Below are positions 27,733-36,076 of a stretch of DNA of 64,000 nucleotides, piece by piece; the first letter of the stretch is position 1, and every line of letters begins with the position of its first letter. Made by a program: the position numbers and the translations under genes. Location of the stretch: contig NZ_CP092462.1 in NCBI RefSeq assembly GCF_022387135.1, positions 1,240,001-1,304,000 of the forward strand. The letters are read 5' to 3'. The notes under the pieces were generated by a model, which did no database searches, was not told the origin of the DNA, and saw only the letters and a list, made by a program, of their open reading frames with translations. The stretch comes from Comamonas sp. B21-038. Its GTDB lineage: Bacteria > Pseudomonadota > Gammaproteobacteria > Burkholderiales > Burkholderiaceae_C.

Positions 27733-28569
27733 TCACACCGCGATGGGTGCAGGGATATGCGGATGCGGGTCGTAATCGAGGACCTCGAAGTCCTCAAACC
27801 GATAGTCCAGGATGGACGCTGGTTTGCGCTTGATGTTCAGGCGTGGAAGCGGGCGAGGCTCCCGGGTTAACTGAAGCTTGGCCTGTTCGATGTGGTTCAG
27901 GTACAGGTGAAGGTCCCCAAACGAGTGTACGATTTCACCTGGCTCTAGGTCGCATTGTTGCGCGACCATGTGAGTTAAGAAAGCGACCGAACTGCCGTTG
28001 TAGGGGCACCCGAGCAAGATGTCTCCTGAACGCTGGGTCAACATGCAGCTGAGCCGGCCATTCGACACATAGAACTGGTACATCACATGGCATGGAGCAA
28101 GTGCCATACGACCGGCGCGCGCGTTGTCCTGAGGGCTTTGGCGCTCGTCGGGAATATAGGCGACGTTCCACGCGTTGATGATGTGCCTGCGGCTGTTAGG
28201 GTTTCGCCGGATGCCTTCGACTAAGGCAGTCACTTGGTCGATTGGTTTGCCGTCCCGACCTGGCCAAGCGCGCCACTGGGCACCGTAAAGCGGACCGAGG
28301 TCGCCCGTTTCGGTAGCCCACTCATCCCAGATGGAGACGCCGTTCTCTTTTAGATACCGGGTGTTATCGCCGCCCTGCAGGAACCAGAGTAGTTCATGCA
28401 AGATGGACTTGATGTGGAGCTTTTTGGTCGTCAGCAAGGGGAAGCCCTCGCTGAGGTCGTGCCGATACATGCGGCCAAACACCGAGAGGGTGCCGGTGCC
28501 GGTGCGGTCTCCACGCTGCACGCCATTGTCAAGGACATCGCGCAGAAGGCCTAAATATTGATGGTCCAT
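27733..28569 (-). CDS. thyA: Thymidylate synthase carried by the island
   Basis: A complete 278-aa ThyA that makes dTMP from dUMP with methylene-tetrahydrofolate. Seen: [11 protein letters not shown] near the N-terminus, the folate/dUMP pocket WDEWA and [20 protein letters not shown], the catalytic cysteine in [11 protein letters not shown] (Cys160), the substrate asparagine in GCPYN, and the C-terminal PIAV. It differs clearly from the resident ThyA next door and is less GC-rich than the chromosome. GAAGGA lies 5 bp before the ATG. It is the first gene of the recombinase operon (5 bp gap) and lies just downstream of the broken host thyA on the same strand, so it presumably replaces that enzyme and may be read from its promoter. 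Confidence 0.95.
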   Translation of the reverse strand: MDHQYLGLLRDVLDNGVQRGDRTGTGTLSVFGRMYRHDLSEGFPLLTTKKLHIKSILHELLWFLQGGDNTRYLKENGVSIWDEWATETGDLGPLYGAQWRAWPGRDGKPIDQVTALVEGIRRNPNSRRHIINAWNVAYIPDERQSPQDNARAGRMALAPCHVMYQFYVSNGRLSCMLTQRSGDILLGCPYNGSSVAFLTHMVAQQCDLEPGEIVHSFGDLHLYLNHIEQAKLQLTREPRPLPRLNIKRKPASILDYRFEDFEVLDYDPHPHIPAPIAV

Positions 28570-28677
28570 AGTGTTCCTTCGCTTCCTGCAAGATTAGCAC
28601 ACGCGGAAGTGCCTTGCATGGACAGTTTTTTTAGTTGGTGGTAATGTTGAATGGAGTGTTTAGCCTGAGTAGTAGGG

Positions 28678-28709
28678 CTAGTGAATGTATGAGGACGCCT
28701 GGTGAATGT
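28678..28709. repeat. Direct repeats at the island end (recombinase sites)
   Basis: CTAGTGAATGT at 28678-28688 and CTGGTGAATGT at 28699-28709 differ at one base and are 21 bp apart, about two helical turns. They lie immediately island-side of the point where thyA homology stops (about 28710-28725). This is what paired binding sites for a tyrosine recombinase would look like. The first repeat also supplies the accidental stop codon of the truncated thyA. Confidence 0.6.
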
Positions 28710-29397
28710 GCCCAAAAAATGGGGTGCCCAGGCCCACATCATTGCTGCGGATATACAGGCACAGCGAGATCTCGCGCTTGCTCTGGTCGACGAGGAACTG
28801 GTAGAGCAGATGGCAGGGGGGCAGGGCCATTTCTTCGAGCTGGGCCCAGTTCCAGCCGTGGAAGAGGATGCGGCGGCTGCCCGGGTCGGTCATGATGGTG
28901 TCCAGGCACTGGCGCAGCTGGTCGATGGCTTTGTAGAGCACGATCTGGCGTTTGCCGCCTTCGGCCACTTCGCCGATCTGGGTGTAGCCCTTGGCGAGCG
29001 CGTCGGCCACCTGGGCCTGGCTGTGGGGCCGGGCCAGGTCGATCAGCTTGTAGGCCGGCCACTGGCGCCATTGCACGCCGTAGACGGGGCCCAGGTCGTC
29101 GGCCTCGAGGCGGTAGGGGTTGGCCAGCCAGGCCTGGTTTTCATTGGCGTTCTGGTCCCAGACCTTGCAGCCCAGCGCGCGGAAATCCGCGGCGCTGCGC
29201 GCGGCGCGCAGAAAACCGACCATCTCGCCGATGGCGGATTTGAAAGCCAGCTTCTTGGTGGTGACGGCCGGAAAGCCTTGCTGCAGATCAAACTTGAGCA
29301 TGGCGCCGGGCATGCTGAGCGTACGGATGCCTGTGCGGTTGGTCTGCCAGGAGCCTTGGTCCAGGATGTTCTGGACGAGTTGGAGGTATTGCTTCAT
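28678..29397 (-). pseudogene. thyA: Resident thymidylate synthase, 3' end lost to island insertion
   Basis: The chromosomal thyA begins at the ATG at 29397 ([15 protein letters not shown]) and keeps the folate-binding and catalytic parts (catalytic Cys195 in [11 protein letters not shown]), but homology ends after NDVGLGTPF (about residue 227), and 12 foreign residues lead to a stop at 28678. Normal proteins of this type continue for roughly 80-90 residues with the dUMP-contacting asparagine, the YxH segment and the C-terminal PMAV, all absent here, so the product should be inactive. The break coincides with the GC shift and with the island-end repeats. The missing 3' end should lie at the far, unseen end of the island. 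Confidence 0.85.
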
Positions 29398-29739
29398 GTT
29401 CTTCTGGGGCTGTTCGGGGGGCCTGGCCGCATCGCCGCCCGGGGGCGGGCGCCTGGCCCGGCGCGGGCATGCGTGCCAAGGCGGCGGGGCAGGTGGCAAG
29501 GCCCAAAGGATGTACTGTACGACGGCCGCGTTGCTTGCGTAGGCCGTAAGGATAAGCGCCTGTGGGAGATACCTGCGATGGCCATCGCCGCGCAAAAATT
29601 GGTGTAGGGTGTCGGCTTTGGCGCCCGGACCCACCGGAGCCGGCGGCACACCGCCGTGCCCCAAGCCGGTGGGCGCCGGGACATCGACAGTTTGCCGGGC
29701 GCAGGAGAGGGCGCTGCAAACGCTGACAAGGACACCGAT

Positions 29740-30213
29740 ATGTGGACGATGACGAAGAAATGGGGCCTGGCCCTGGGCGCTGCTGCGGCGCTGGCGCTGG
29801 CCGGCTGCCAGACGGCGCCCGCTGGCATGGACCCCAACGGCCAGCAGGCCTGGAACCAGCTGCAGGCCCAGGTGGGCCAGTATCCGCACGATGCCGCTTT
29901 CCTGCAGCAGGGCGTGATGGCTGCGCGCATGCAGCACCTGCTGGGTGAGCACCGTGCGGCCTTCATGCAGAACCTGCAAGTGACCGGGCCGCTGAGCAAG
30001 CAGGGCTCCGTCTACTACATCACCGGCAACCGCCAGCACGAGGGTGGCCAGAATGCCGCCGCCGTGGCCCTGGATGCCAAGAGCAACACCATGCGCATCT
30101 GGTGGCTGCAGGACGGCCAGCCCCGCGTGGTGCAGGACCCGGGCGCGGCCTTCTCCTGGCCCAAGGATGTGAACCAGATGATCAGCAACGCGGTGGGCAC
30201 GCCGGCGTCCTGA
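29740..30213 (+). CDS. Small outer-membrane-type lipoprotein
   Basis: A 157-aa protein with a lipoprotein signal: basic start MWTMTKKWG, hydrophobic stretch, and lipobox LALAGC (Cys at about residue 22). The mature part has no motif I recognise and ends in a beta-rich region ([32 protein letters not shown]). I chose the ATG at 29740 because AAGGA lies 7 bp upstream; an ATG 9 nt later is an alternative. It is divergent from thyA. Location in the outer membrane or periplasm is inferred from the signal only. Confidence 0.8.
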   Translation: MWTMTKKWGLALGAAAALALAGCQTAPAGMDPNGQQAWNQLQAQVGQYPHDAAFLQQGVMAARMQHLLGEHRAAFMQNLQVTGPLSKQGSVYYITGNRQHEGGQNAAAVALDAKSNTMRIWWLQDGQPRVVQDPGAAFSWPKDVNQMISNAVGTPAS

Positions 30214-30229
30214 GCCTTCGGCGCGCAAA

Positions 30230-30265
30230 AAACAGGGCGGCACCTCATCGAGGGCCGCCCTGTTT
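30230..30265 (-). terminator. Rho-independent terminator between lipoprotein and FAD oxidase genes
   Basis: AAACAGGGCGGC and GCCGCCCTGTTT form a 12-bp stem. On the minus strand it is followed by a T run, so it mainly serves the gene ending at 30283; it may also stop the convergent lipoprotein gene. Confidence 0.75.
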
Positions 30266-30282
30266 GGTGGTGTGCAGCTTAT

Positions 30283-31704
30283 TTAGCCGCGTGTGACCAT
30301 CGCATGCGGGTTCATGATGTTCTGCGGGTCCAGCGCGGCCTTGACCGCACGCATCATCGACAAGGCCACCGGCGACTGGTACTGCGGCAGGGTGTCGACC
30401 TTGAGCGTGCCGATGCCGTGCTCGGCCGAGATGGAGCCGCCAAACGCGGCGACTGCGTCATAAACGATGTGGTTGACCTCGTGCTCACGCTCATCGAGGA
30501 ACTGCTTGGCGTCCCCGCCCTCGGGCGCCTGCACATTGAAGTGCAGATTGCCGTCGCCCAGGTGGCCGAAATTGACCAGGCGCATGCCCGGCACCTTGTC
30601 GTTGAGCACCTGCGTGGCATGCTCGACAAACTCGGGGATGCGCGAGATGGGCACCGAGATGTCGTGCTTGATGTTGAGGCCTTCCTCGACCTGTGCGAGC
30701 GGAATGCTTTCGCGGATATGCCAGAGGTTGTGGGCCTGGCCCAGGTTCTCGGCCACGACGGCGTCCAAGACGATTTCCTGCTCGAATGCGGCTTCCATCA
30801 GCGCCTCAAAGCGGCTGCGGGCATGTTCTTCCGATTCGCTGTCGGAGTTTTCCAGCACGACGGCGTAGGGGAAGGCGGGGTTGTCGATAAAGGGCACGCG
30901 CAGCTGGGGCATGTGCTTGTCCACCAAGGTCAGCGCAAAGCGGTTCATCACCTCGAAGCCGGTCAGGCCCGCGCCCAGGTACTGGTGGGCCAGCGCCAGC
31001 AGGCGCACGGCGGCATCGAACGACGGCAGAGCCGCCCAGGCGGTGAGCTGGCTCGCCGGCATCGGGTAGATCTTCATCGTTGCGGCGGTGATCACGCCCA
31101 AGGTGCCTTCGCTGCCGATGAAGAGGTTGCGCAGGTCGTAGCCGGTGTTGTCCTTGCGCAGGCCCTTGAGGCCGTTCCAGATCTCGCCCTGCGCATTGAC
31201 GACTTCGAGGCCCAGGCAGAGCTCGCGGGTATTGCCATAGCGCACGACCTGGGTGCCGCCGGCATTGGTGCCCAGGTTGCCGCCGATGGTGCAGCTGCCT
31301 TCGGCCGCCAGCGACAGCGGGAACAGGTAGCCCTGGCTTTCGCAGCGCTCCTGCAGGGTTTGCAGAATGCAGCCGGCCTCGACCGTGACGGTGAGGTTGT
31401 CCTTGTCGATCGCACGGATGGCCTGCATGCGGCCCAGGTTCAGCACCACCTGCTGGCCCGAGGTGTCGGGCGTGGAGCCCACGACCAGGCCGGTGTTGCC
31501 GCCCTGGGGCACGATGGAGGTGCCGTTGGCCGCACAGGCCTTGACGACGGCCGCCACTTGCTCGGTCGTGGCAGGGCGTACCACCGCCAGCGCCTTGCCG
31601 TGGACGCGGCGGCGCCAGTCCTGTTCGTAGGCGCTCAGGTCGCCCTCGGTAAGCACATGGGCATCGCCCACTATCTGGCGCAAGCTCGCTATCAGGTCGG
31701 TCAT
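30283..31704 (-). CDS. FAD-linked oxidase, GlcD / D-2-hydroxyacid dehydrogenase family
   Basis: A 473-aa flavoprotein of the vanillyl-alcohol-oxidase fold. FAD-binding motifs: VPQGGNTGLVVGSTP near 63-77, GGNLGTNAGGT near 135-145, and IGSEGTLGVITAA near 195. The C-terminal FAD-oxidase domain has HLGDGNLHFNV and ends with ISAEHGIGTLK, typical of D-lactate, glycolate (GlcD) and D-2-hydroxyglutarate dehydrogenases. It oxidises a 2-hydroxyacid and passes electrons to the respiratory chain or a flavoprotein; the exact substrate cannot be told. I chose the ATG at 31704 (MTDLIASLRQIVG). The DUF2069 gene lies 32 bp upstream on the same strand. Confidence 0.85.
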   Translation of the reverse strand: MTDLIASLRQIVGDAHVLTEGDLSAYEQDWRRRVHGKALAVVRPATTEQVAAVVKACAANGTSIVPQGGNTGLVVGSTPDTSGQQVVLNLGRMQAIRAIDKDNLTVTVEAGCILQTLQERCESQGYLFPLSLAAEGSCTIGGNLGTNAGGTQVVRYGNTRELCLGLEVVNAQGEIWNGLKGLRKDNTGYDLRNLFIGSEGTLGVITAATMKIYPMPASQLTAWAALPSFDAAVRLLALAHQYLGAGLTGFEVMNRFALTLVDKHMPQLRVPFIDNPAFPYAVVLENSDSESEEHARSRFEALMEAAFEQEIVLDAVVAENLGQAHNLWHIRESIPLAQVEEGLNIKHDISVPISRIPEFVEHATQVLNDKVPGMRLVNFGHLGDGNLHFNVQAPEGGDAKQFLDEREHEVNHIVYDAVAAFGGSISAEHGIGTLKVDTLPQYQSPVALSMMRAVKAALDPQNIMNPHAMVTRG

Positions 31705-31736
31705 TGGAGGTCTCAGCAAATGAAAAGAAAAAGAAT

Positions 31737-32180
31737 CTAAGAGGCGGCAGCGGCCGGCTTGGGCGCCGGGGCCACGGCGCGTTGGCGGCCCCGGATATGC
31801 ACCACGCAGGCGGCAAACAGCAGCAGGCACAGTGCGATCTCGGCCAGCGCGCACCAGCGGCTGGGCGCGGCATCGCCCCAGGCGCGCACCACGCCTTCGA
31901 CAAAATACAGCCACACCAGCAGGCTCAGCCAGCGGTAGGTATACATGCGGTGCTTGAGCAGGCCGGCCAGCGGAAGGCACAGCGGCAAGGCCTTGAGCAC
32001 CAGCCAGGAGCCGCCCGGCCGCAGCGGAGCGAGCCACAGCTCCCAGGCCAGGCACAGCACCACGAGGCCCAGCAGCGCCGCCACCGCCAGCCAGCGCGAG
32101 TATTGCGCAGCGGCGCCGGCCGGCGCAGGCGTTACCAATTCAGGCAGATTTGCCGCAGGATCAGGGGTGGATACAGGCAT
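31737..32180 (-). CDS. DUF2069 membrane protein
   Basis: A 147-aa inner-membrane protein with four hydrophobic segments (near residues 27-47, 58-73, 83-97 and 108-128) and an Ala/Pro-rich C-terminal tail. The pattern, including HRMYTYRWLSLLVWLYFVEG in the middle, is that of the DUF2069 family, whose function is unknown. The ATG at 32180 (MPVSTPDP) is preferred; an upstream in-frame ATG at 32231 would overlap the divergent YihY gene. It precedes the GlcD-like gene, probably as a two-gene operon. Confidence 0.8.
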   Translation of the reverse strand: MPVSTPDPAANLPELVTPAPAGAAAQYSRWLAVAALLGLVVLCLAWELWLAPLRPGGSWLVLKALPLCLPLAGLLKHRMYTYRWLSLLVWLYFVEGVVRAWGDAAPSRWCALAEIALCLLLFAACVVHIRGRQRAVAPAPKPAAAAS

Positions 32181-32200
32181 GGAAATGGCATCATATCGGT

Positions 32201-33598
32201 ATGTACGTAAGTGATGAGAAAAACGCGGCATCTTTGCAGGTGCATCGGCGCCAGGGATGGGCGCTGTGGTGGCAGCAGTTTGCGGCGTTTCCGTGGCGCA
32301 ATACCGTCAACACCTTGCGCACGCGCTTCGGTGAGGACCGCCTGGGCCTGACGGCCAGCAGCCTGACCTTTACCACGATGCTGGCGCTGGTGCCCTTTTT
32401 CACGGTGGCGCTGGCCTTGCTCACCGCCTTTCCGATGTTTGCGACGGTCGAGGCGCAGTTGCAGCGCTGGCTGATCGAGAGCCTGATCCCCAGCACCATT
32501 GCGAGCCAGGTGCTGGGCTACATCACGCAGTTTGCGTCCAAGGCCAGCCGCCTGGGTCTGGCCGGCCTGAGCTTTTTGCTGGTGACAGCGCTGGCGCTGA
32601 TCCTGACGATGGACCGTACGCTGAACAACATCTGGCGCGTGCGCCAGCTGCGGCCGCTGGGCCAGCGCGTGCTGATCTACTGGGCGGCCATGTCGCTGGG
32701 CCCGCTGGTGCTGGCCTCCAGCCTGGTGCTGACGTCGTCGGTGGTGGCGGCCTCGCGCAGTGCCTTTGGCGAGCTGCCGTACCTGATCCGGCTGGCCTTT
32801 GATTCGCTGGAGTTTGTGCTGCTGGCATCGGGCGTGACTGCGATGTACCGCTATGTGCCCAACACCCATGTGCGCTGGCGCGATGCGCTGGCCGGCGGCC
32901 TTTTCGTGGCCGTGGGCATTGAGGTGGCCAAGAAGGTGCTGACCTTGTACCTCGTGCATGTGCCGACCTATTCGACGATCTATGGCACCTTTGCCACCTT
33001 GCCAATCTTGCTGATCTGGATCTATGTGGCCTGGGTGATCGTGCTGTTGGGCGCGGTGGTCGCTGCCTACCTGCCCAGCCTGCTGGCCGGCGTGGCGCGG
33101 CTGCCGCTGGCGCAGAGCTGGGATTTTCAGCTGGCGCTTGAATGCCTGCGCGCGCTCAACCTGATGCGCTACCAGCCCGAGAAGGGCCTGTACCTGCACC
33201 AGCTTGCGACCCGCCTGCAGGTGGAGGATGTGCAGCTGCATCGCGCACTCGATGTGCTGTGCCAGCTCGACTGGGTGGGCGCTGTGGTGGACGTCGATGA
33301 ACGCCGAACCGGCACCGGTGCGCCCGAGAGCCAGCATGACATGCGCTATGTGCTGCTGATCGAGCCTGCGCAGACCCTGGCCGCGCCGCTGGTGGCTGCG
33401 CTGATGCTCGATCGCAATGAAGCCACCGAGCCGCTGTGGTGGCACAGCGGCCTGGACCAGATGGTGCTGATTGCGCTGCTGGAGCGCCGCCAGTGGCTGC
33501 CTGATGCGGCACCGGAGCCCGAGGAGCAAGCGCCAGCGCAGGCGCTGGCGACGGTGCCGGGTGATGAGGGGGACCAGGACGTGCCAGCCAGGGCCTGA
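32201..33598 (+). CDS. YihY/BrkB-family inner-membrane protein
   Basis: A 465-aa protein. Residues about 20-300 form the YihY/BrkB membrane domain with six hydrophobic segments and the family features LTASSLTFTTMLALVPF and YGTFATLPILLIWIYVAW. The C-terminal 150 residues are cytoplasmic and resemble a winged-helix-like domain (LHQLATRLQVEDVQLHRALD). Members were once called RNase BN, which is incorrect; the function is unknown. I chose the ATG at 32201, which leaves 20 bp to the divergent DUF2069 start. Confidence 0.85.
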   Translation: MYVSDEKNAASLQVHRRQGWALWWQQFAAFPWRNTVNTLRTRFGEDRLGLTASSLTFTTMLALVPFFTVALALLTAFPMFATVEAQLQRWLIESLIPSTIASQVLGYITQFASKASRLGLAGLSFLLVTALALILTMDRTLNNIWRVRQLRPLGQRVLIYWAAMSLGPLVLASSLVLTSSVVAASRSAFGELPYLIRLAFDSLEFVLLASGVTAMYRYVPNTHVRWRDALAGGLFVAVGIEVAKKVLTLYLVHVPTYSTIYGTFATLPILLIWIYVAWVIVLLGAVVAAYLPSLLAGVARLPLAQSWDFQLALECLRALNLMRYQPEKGLYLHQLATRLQVEDVQLHRALDVLCQLDWVGAVVDVDERRTGTGAPESQHDMRYVLLIEPAQTLAAPLVAALMLDRNEATEPLWWHSGLDQMVLIALLERRQWLPDAAPEPEEQAPAQALATVPGDEGDQDVPARA

Positions 33599-33704
33599 GC
33601 GTTGTTTCAGGGGCCGGAGGTGCTGCGTCCTACAGGCCGCTTGCTGGCTTGGCTGCGCCGGCCGCCACCTGCGCCCGCTTGCGCGGAGGGGCGCTACACG
33701 CCCT

Positions 33705-34622
33705 TCAGTGGACGGCGAAGCTGGCCTCGTTGAATGCCAGCCGCTGGCGCGCCAGCGCCACCATGTCGGCGGGGTAGCAGCTGAAGGCGGTCAGTGCGCT
33801 GTCGTCGAGTTCGTACAGCACCACCAGCGCGGCGACCTCCCAGGCCCAACGTGGATGGTGTTCGCCCATGCCGATCAGCCGGCCAATGGCAGCCAGCGCG
33901 GGGTGGGGCTGGCTGCTGTAGTGTTCTTCCAGATAGTGCTGCAGTGGCGCGGTGCCCAGCTCGGTCTGCTCGAAGAAGGCGGCCAGATCGGCATAAGGTT
34001 TGGGGCAGAACACCTGGGCGGAGGCCTCGTCCTTGTCGCAGGCGACGGCGCTGAGGTAGTCGAGCAGGCAGTCACAGCGGTTGCCCAGCAGCCGTTTGAC
34101 GATGCCCGGGATCAGTTCCTGGCGCTCCAGCAGTATCGGCAAAGCGAGCAGCTGCACAGCAGCCGGGTAGTTGTTGGAGGCGGGGTTGAACGGCTGCACC
34201 GCCTGCGCAGGCGTGGCCGCAGCGCTGCGCATGAAATCCGCATATTCATTGCACCAGTGCAACACGTGCTCGAACAGACCTTCCATCGCACGCGGGGGCA
34301 GGCCACGGCTGTAGGCCAGGTCCAGCAGCGCGAGCGACTGCAGCGCAGCCCGGCACCAGCCGGCGCGCGCTGCGCGCTGGCTGTCGGCGTCCAGATCCTG
34401 CACGTCCAGACCATAGTAGCCATGGCTGGAGAATTCATGCAGGCTTGACAACTGGTCCGCCCAGGTCTCCGCCCAACGCTCCAGGTCCATGTCCACGCGT
34501 GGCCGCAACAGGTGCCAGGGTTGCGCCTGGCAGTGCTGCAGCAAACAGGGAAGGGCCTTGTATTGCATAAGTCGTATGTATCCGGTCTGCAGCTTTTCAG
34601 ATGCAGCTGTCTGGGCCTCCAT
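33705..34622 (-). CDS. PoNi-like (DUF1910/DUF1911) immunity protein, orphan
   Basis: A 305-aa, mostly helical protein. The C-terminal part matches the DUF1911 pattern of PoNi immunity proteins: FCPKPYADLAAFFEQ, then WAWEVAALVVLYELDDSAL and SCYPADMVALAR, where family members read (F/W)E-AA---YGIDD... YP-DLV-YAR. PoNi proteins protect against PoNe-type DNase toxins delivered by type VI secretion. No PoNe toxin, Rhs or VgrG gene is nearby, so this is an orphan immunity gene, perhaps kept against competitors. The start at 34622 is tentative; the ATG at 34568 is an alternative. Confidence 0.65.
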   Translation of the reverse strand: MEAQTAASEKLQTGYIRLMQYKALPCLLQHCQAQPWHLLRPRVDMDLERWAETWADQLSSLHEFSSHGYYGLDVQDLDADSQRAARAGWCRAALQSLALLDLAYSRGLPPRAMEGLFEHVLHWCNEYADFMRSAAATPAQAVQPFNPASNNYPAAVQLLALPILLERQELIPGIVKRLLGNRCDCLLDYLSAVACDKDEASAQVFCPKPYADLAAFFEQTELGTAPLQHYLEEHYSSQPHPALAAIGRLIGMGEHHPRWAWEVAALVVLYELDDSALTAFSCYPADMVALARQRLAFNEASFAVH

Positions 34623-34799
34623 CGGCCTAGTGGATAGGCTAACGCATTTGCTGCCTAGAATGCGGCATTTTCTGCGGAGGCTTACGCCTTCTTACGCCAG
34701 ATACATACGGGATAGACTGCTATAAAAACAAAAGCAATCACACCATAGCAAAACTGGTGGCGCCATCGGGAGCGGCTCTTGTTGCGCTGCAGCAGTTCC

Positions 34800-35633
34800 T
34801 CAGGCGGCGCGCTGGGAGGCGGGCGGGGCCTTGAGAAAATCATGGATGGCGAACAAGGTCTCATCGGGCGACTCGGTCATCTGGTTGTGACCGCAGGGCA
34901 CCATGCGGACCTGCACCTGCTTGCCGGCCGCCTGGGCTGCATCCACCAGGCTGCGCGCGGCGCGGGCCGGGGTCATCTGGTCTTGCTCGCCCAGCACGAA
35001 CAGCACCGGGCAGGCCAGCGCGGCCATGGCGGCCTGGCCGTTGCGGTAGCTGTCGCAGGCGACAAAACCGGTGTGCAGCAGGTTGGTATCGCTGTTGCTC
35101 GCCTGCACGCGGCGGGCCAGCGCCATGCCTGCGCCAAACACCCAGCTGCCGGCACCCGAAGGGGGGGCCAAGGTCGCGCGCGAGAAGGTCTGCACCATGC
35201 CAATGGCCTGGTCGGTGGCGTTCAACGCTTGCTCCAGCAAGGCGGGCGCGACCTTCATCGGATCGGCAGTGCCGACCAGCACCAGGTGGCTGATGCGTTC
35301 GCCCAGGCGTGCGGCCGCTTCCATCGCAATCAGGCTGCCCCAGCTGTGGCCGATGAGGGCGGCGCGCTCCAGCCCGGCGGCATCGAGCAGCTGGGCGATG
35401 GTGCCGGCGGCCTGCTCCACAGTCTGTGGCGCGGCGCCACCGCTCTTGCAGTGCCCTGGCAGGTCGATGGCCAGCACATTCCAGCCATGGTTGGCCAGGT
35501 AGCGGCTTTGCAGCGCCCAGACGCTGTGGTCGCACAGCACGCCGTGGATGAAGAGGGCAGTGGGCTGGTTGGCATTGAGCGCCTTGCCGCCGGTGTAGGC
35601 ATACAGGTCGGCACCTTGAACTTGGATTCGCAT
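34800..35633 (-). CDS. Alpha/beta-fold hydrolase
   Basis: A 277-aa hydrolase. The HGVLCDHSVW oxyanion loop near residue 30, the nucleophile elbow GHSWGS near 95 (Ser in GxSxG), an acid in LGEQDQM near 218 and a catalytic histidine in PCGHNQM near 249 complete the triad. It resembles esterases or C-C-bond hydrolases of aromatic-degradation type, but the substrate cannot be deduced. It lies 17 bp downstream of the acetyltransferase on the same strand, in an operon metY-like - acetyltransferase - hydrolase. Confidence 0.85.
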   Translation of the reverse strand: MRIQVQGADLYAYTGGKALNANQPTALFIHGVLCDHSVWALQSRYLANHGWNVLAIDLPGHCKSGGAAPQTVEQAAGTIAQLLDAAGLERAALIGHSWGSLIAMEAAARLGERISHLVLVGTADPMKVAPALLEQALNATDQAIGMVQTFSRATLAPPSGAGSWVFGAGMALARRVQASNSDTNLLHTGFVACDSYRNGQAAMAALACPVLFVLGEQDQMTPARAARSLVDAAQAAGKQVQVRMVPCGHNQMTESPDETLFAIHDFLKAPPASQRAA

Positions 35634-35650
35634 GTCTGTGCTCCGATGGT

Positions 35651-36076
35651 CTAGATGTCTGCAATCAGCCGCTTGCCCAGGCTCACGGTGTGGTCGTCGC
35701 TGTAACCCAGGCTTTCGTAGAAGGCGATGACGGCCTCGTTGCCGGCACGCACCTGCAGGTTGAGCTTGGGGCAGCCCAGCGCCGTCAGCTCGGCCTCGGC
35801 GCGCTGCATCAACTGGCGCGCATGGCCCTGGCGCTGGTGCCTGGGGTGCACGGCCAGGTAGTTGATCCAGCCCCGGTGGCCGTCGTAGCCGACCATGATG
35901 CTGGCCATCACCTCGCCCTGGTCATCGACACCGACCCAGAACAGCTCGGGCGAGACGCTGAGCTTGCGCGCGATGTCCTTGTGCGGATCATTCCAGGGGC
36001 GGGTCAGGCCACAGTCGTTCCACAGCTGCACCACCGCTGGCGCATCCTGCGATGCATAGACACGGATTTGCATCAT
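35651..36076 (-). CDS. GNAT acetyltransferase (YpeA type)
   Basis: A 141-aa N-acetyltransferase. The acetyl-CoA binding motif VHPRHQRQGHARQLM (Q/RxxGxA) is at about residues 76-90, and the C-terminal AVIAFYESLGY motif is present. The sequence strongly resembles YpeA. The substrate is unknown. Its start overlaps the stop of the metY-like gene by 4 bp, so it is translationally coupled to it. Confidence 0.85.
   Translation of the reverse strand: MMQIRVYASQDAPAVVQLWNDCGLTRPWNDPHKDIARKLSVSPELFWVGVDDQGEVMASIMVGYDGHRGWINYLAVHPRHQRQGHARQLMQRAEAELTALGCPKLNLQVRAGNEAVIAFYESLGYSDDHTVSLGKRLIADI

Noticed and set aside
29398..30243. 521-aa version of the truncated ThyA reaching back to 30243
   Set aside because: The extra N-terminal part is antisense to the lipoprotein gene; homology to ThyA begins at 29397.
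31737..32055. Upstream in-frame extension of the GlcD-like protein (590 aa)
   Set aside because: The extension is the DUF2069 gene read in another frame; the real start is at 31704.
34682..34864. 60-aa minus-strand frame ending in a hydrophobic stretch (FVFIAVYPVCIWRKKA)
   Set aside because: It overlaps the end of the hydrolase gene in another frame and has no start signal; too weak to call.
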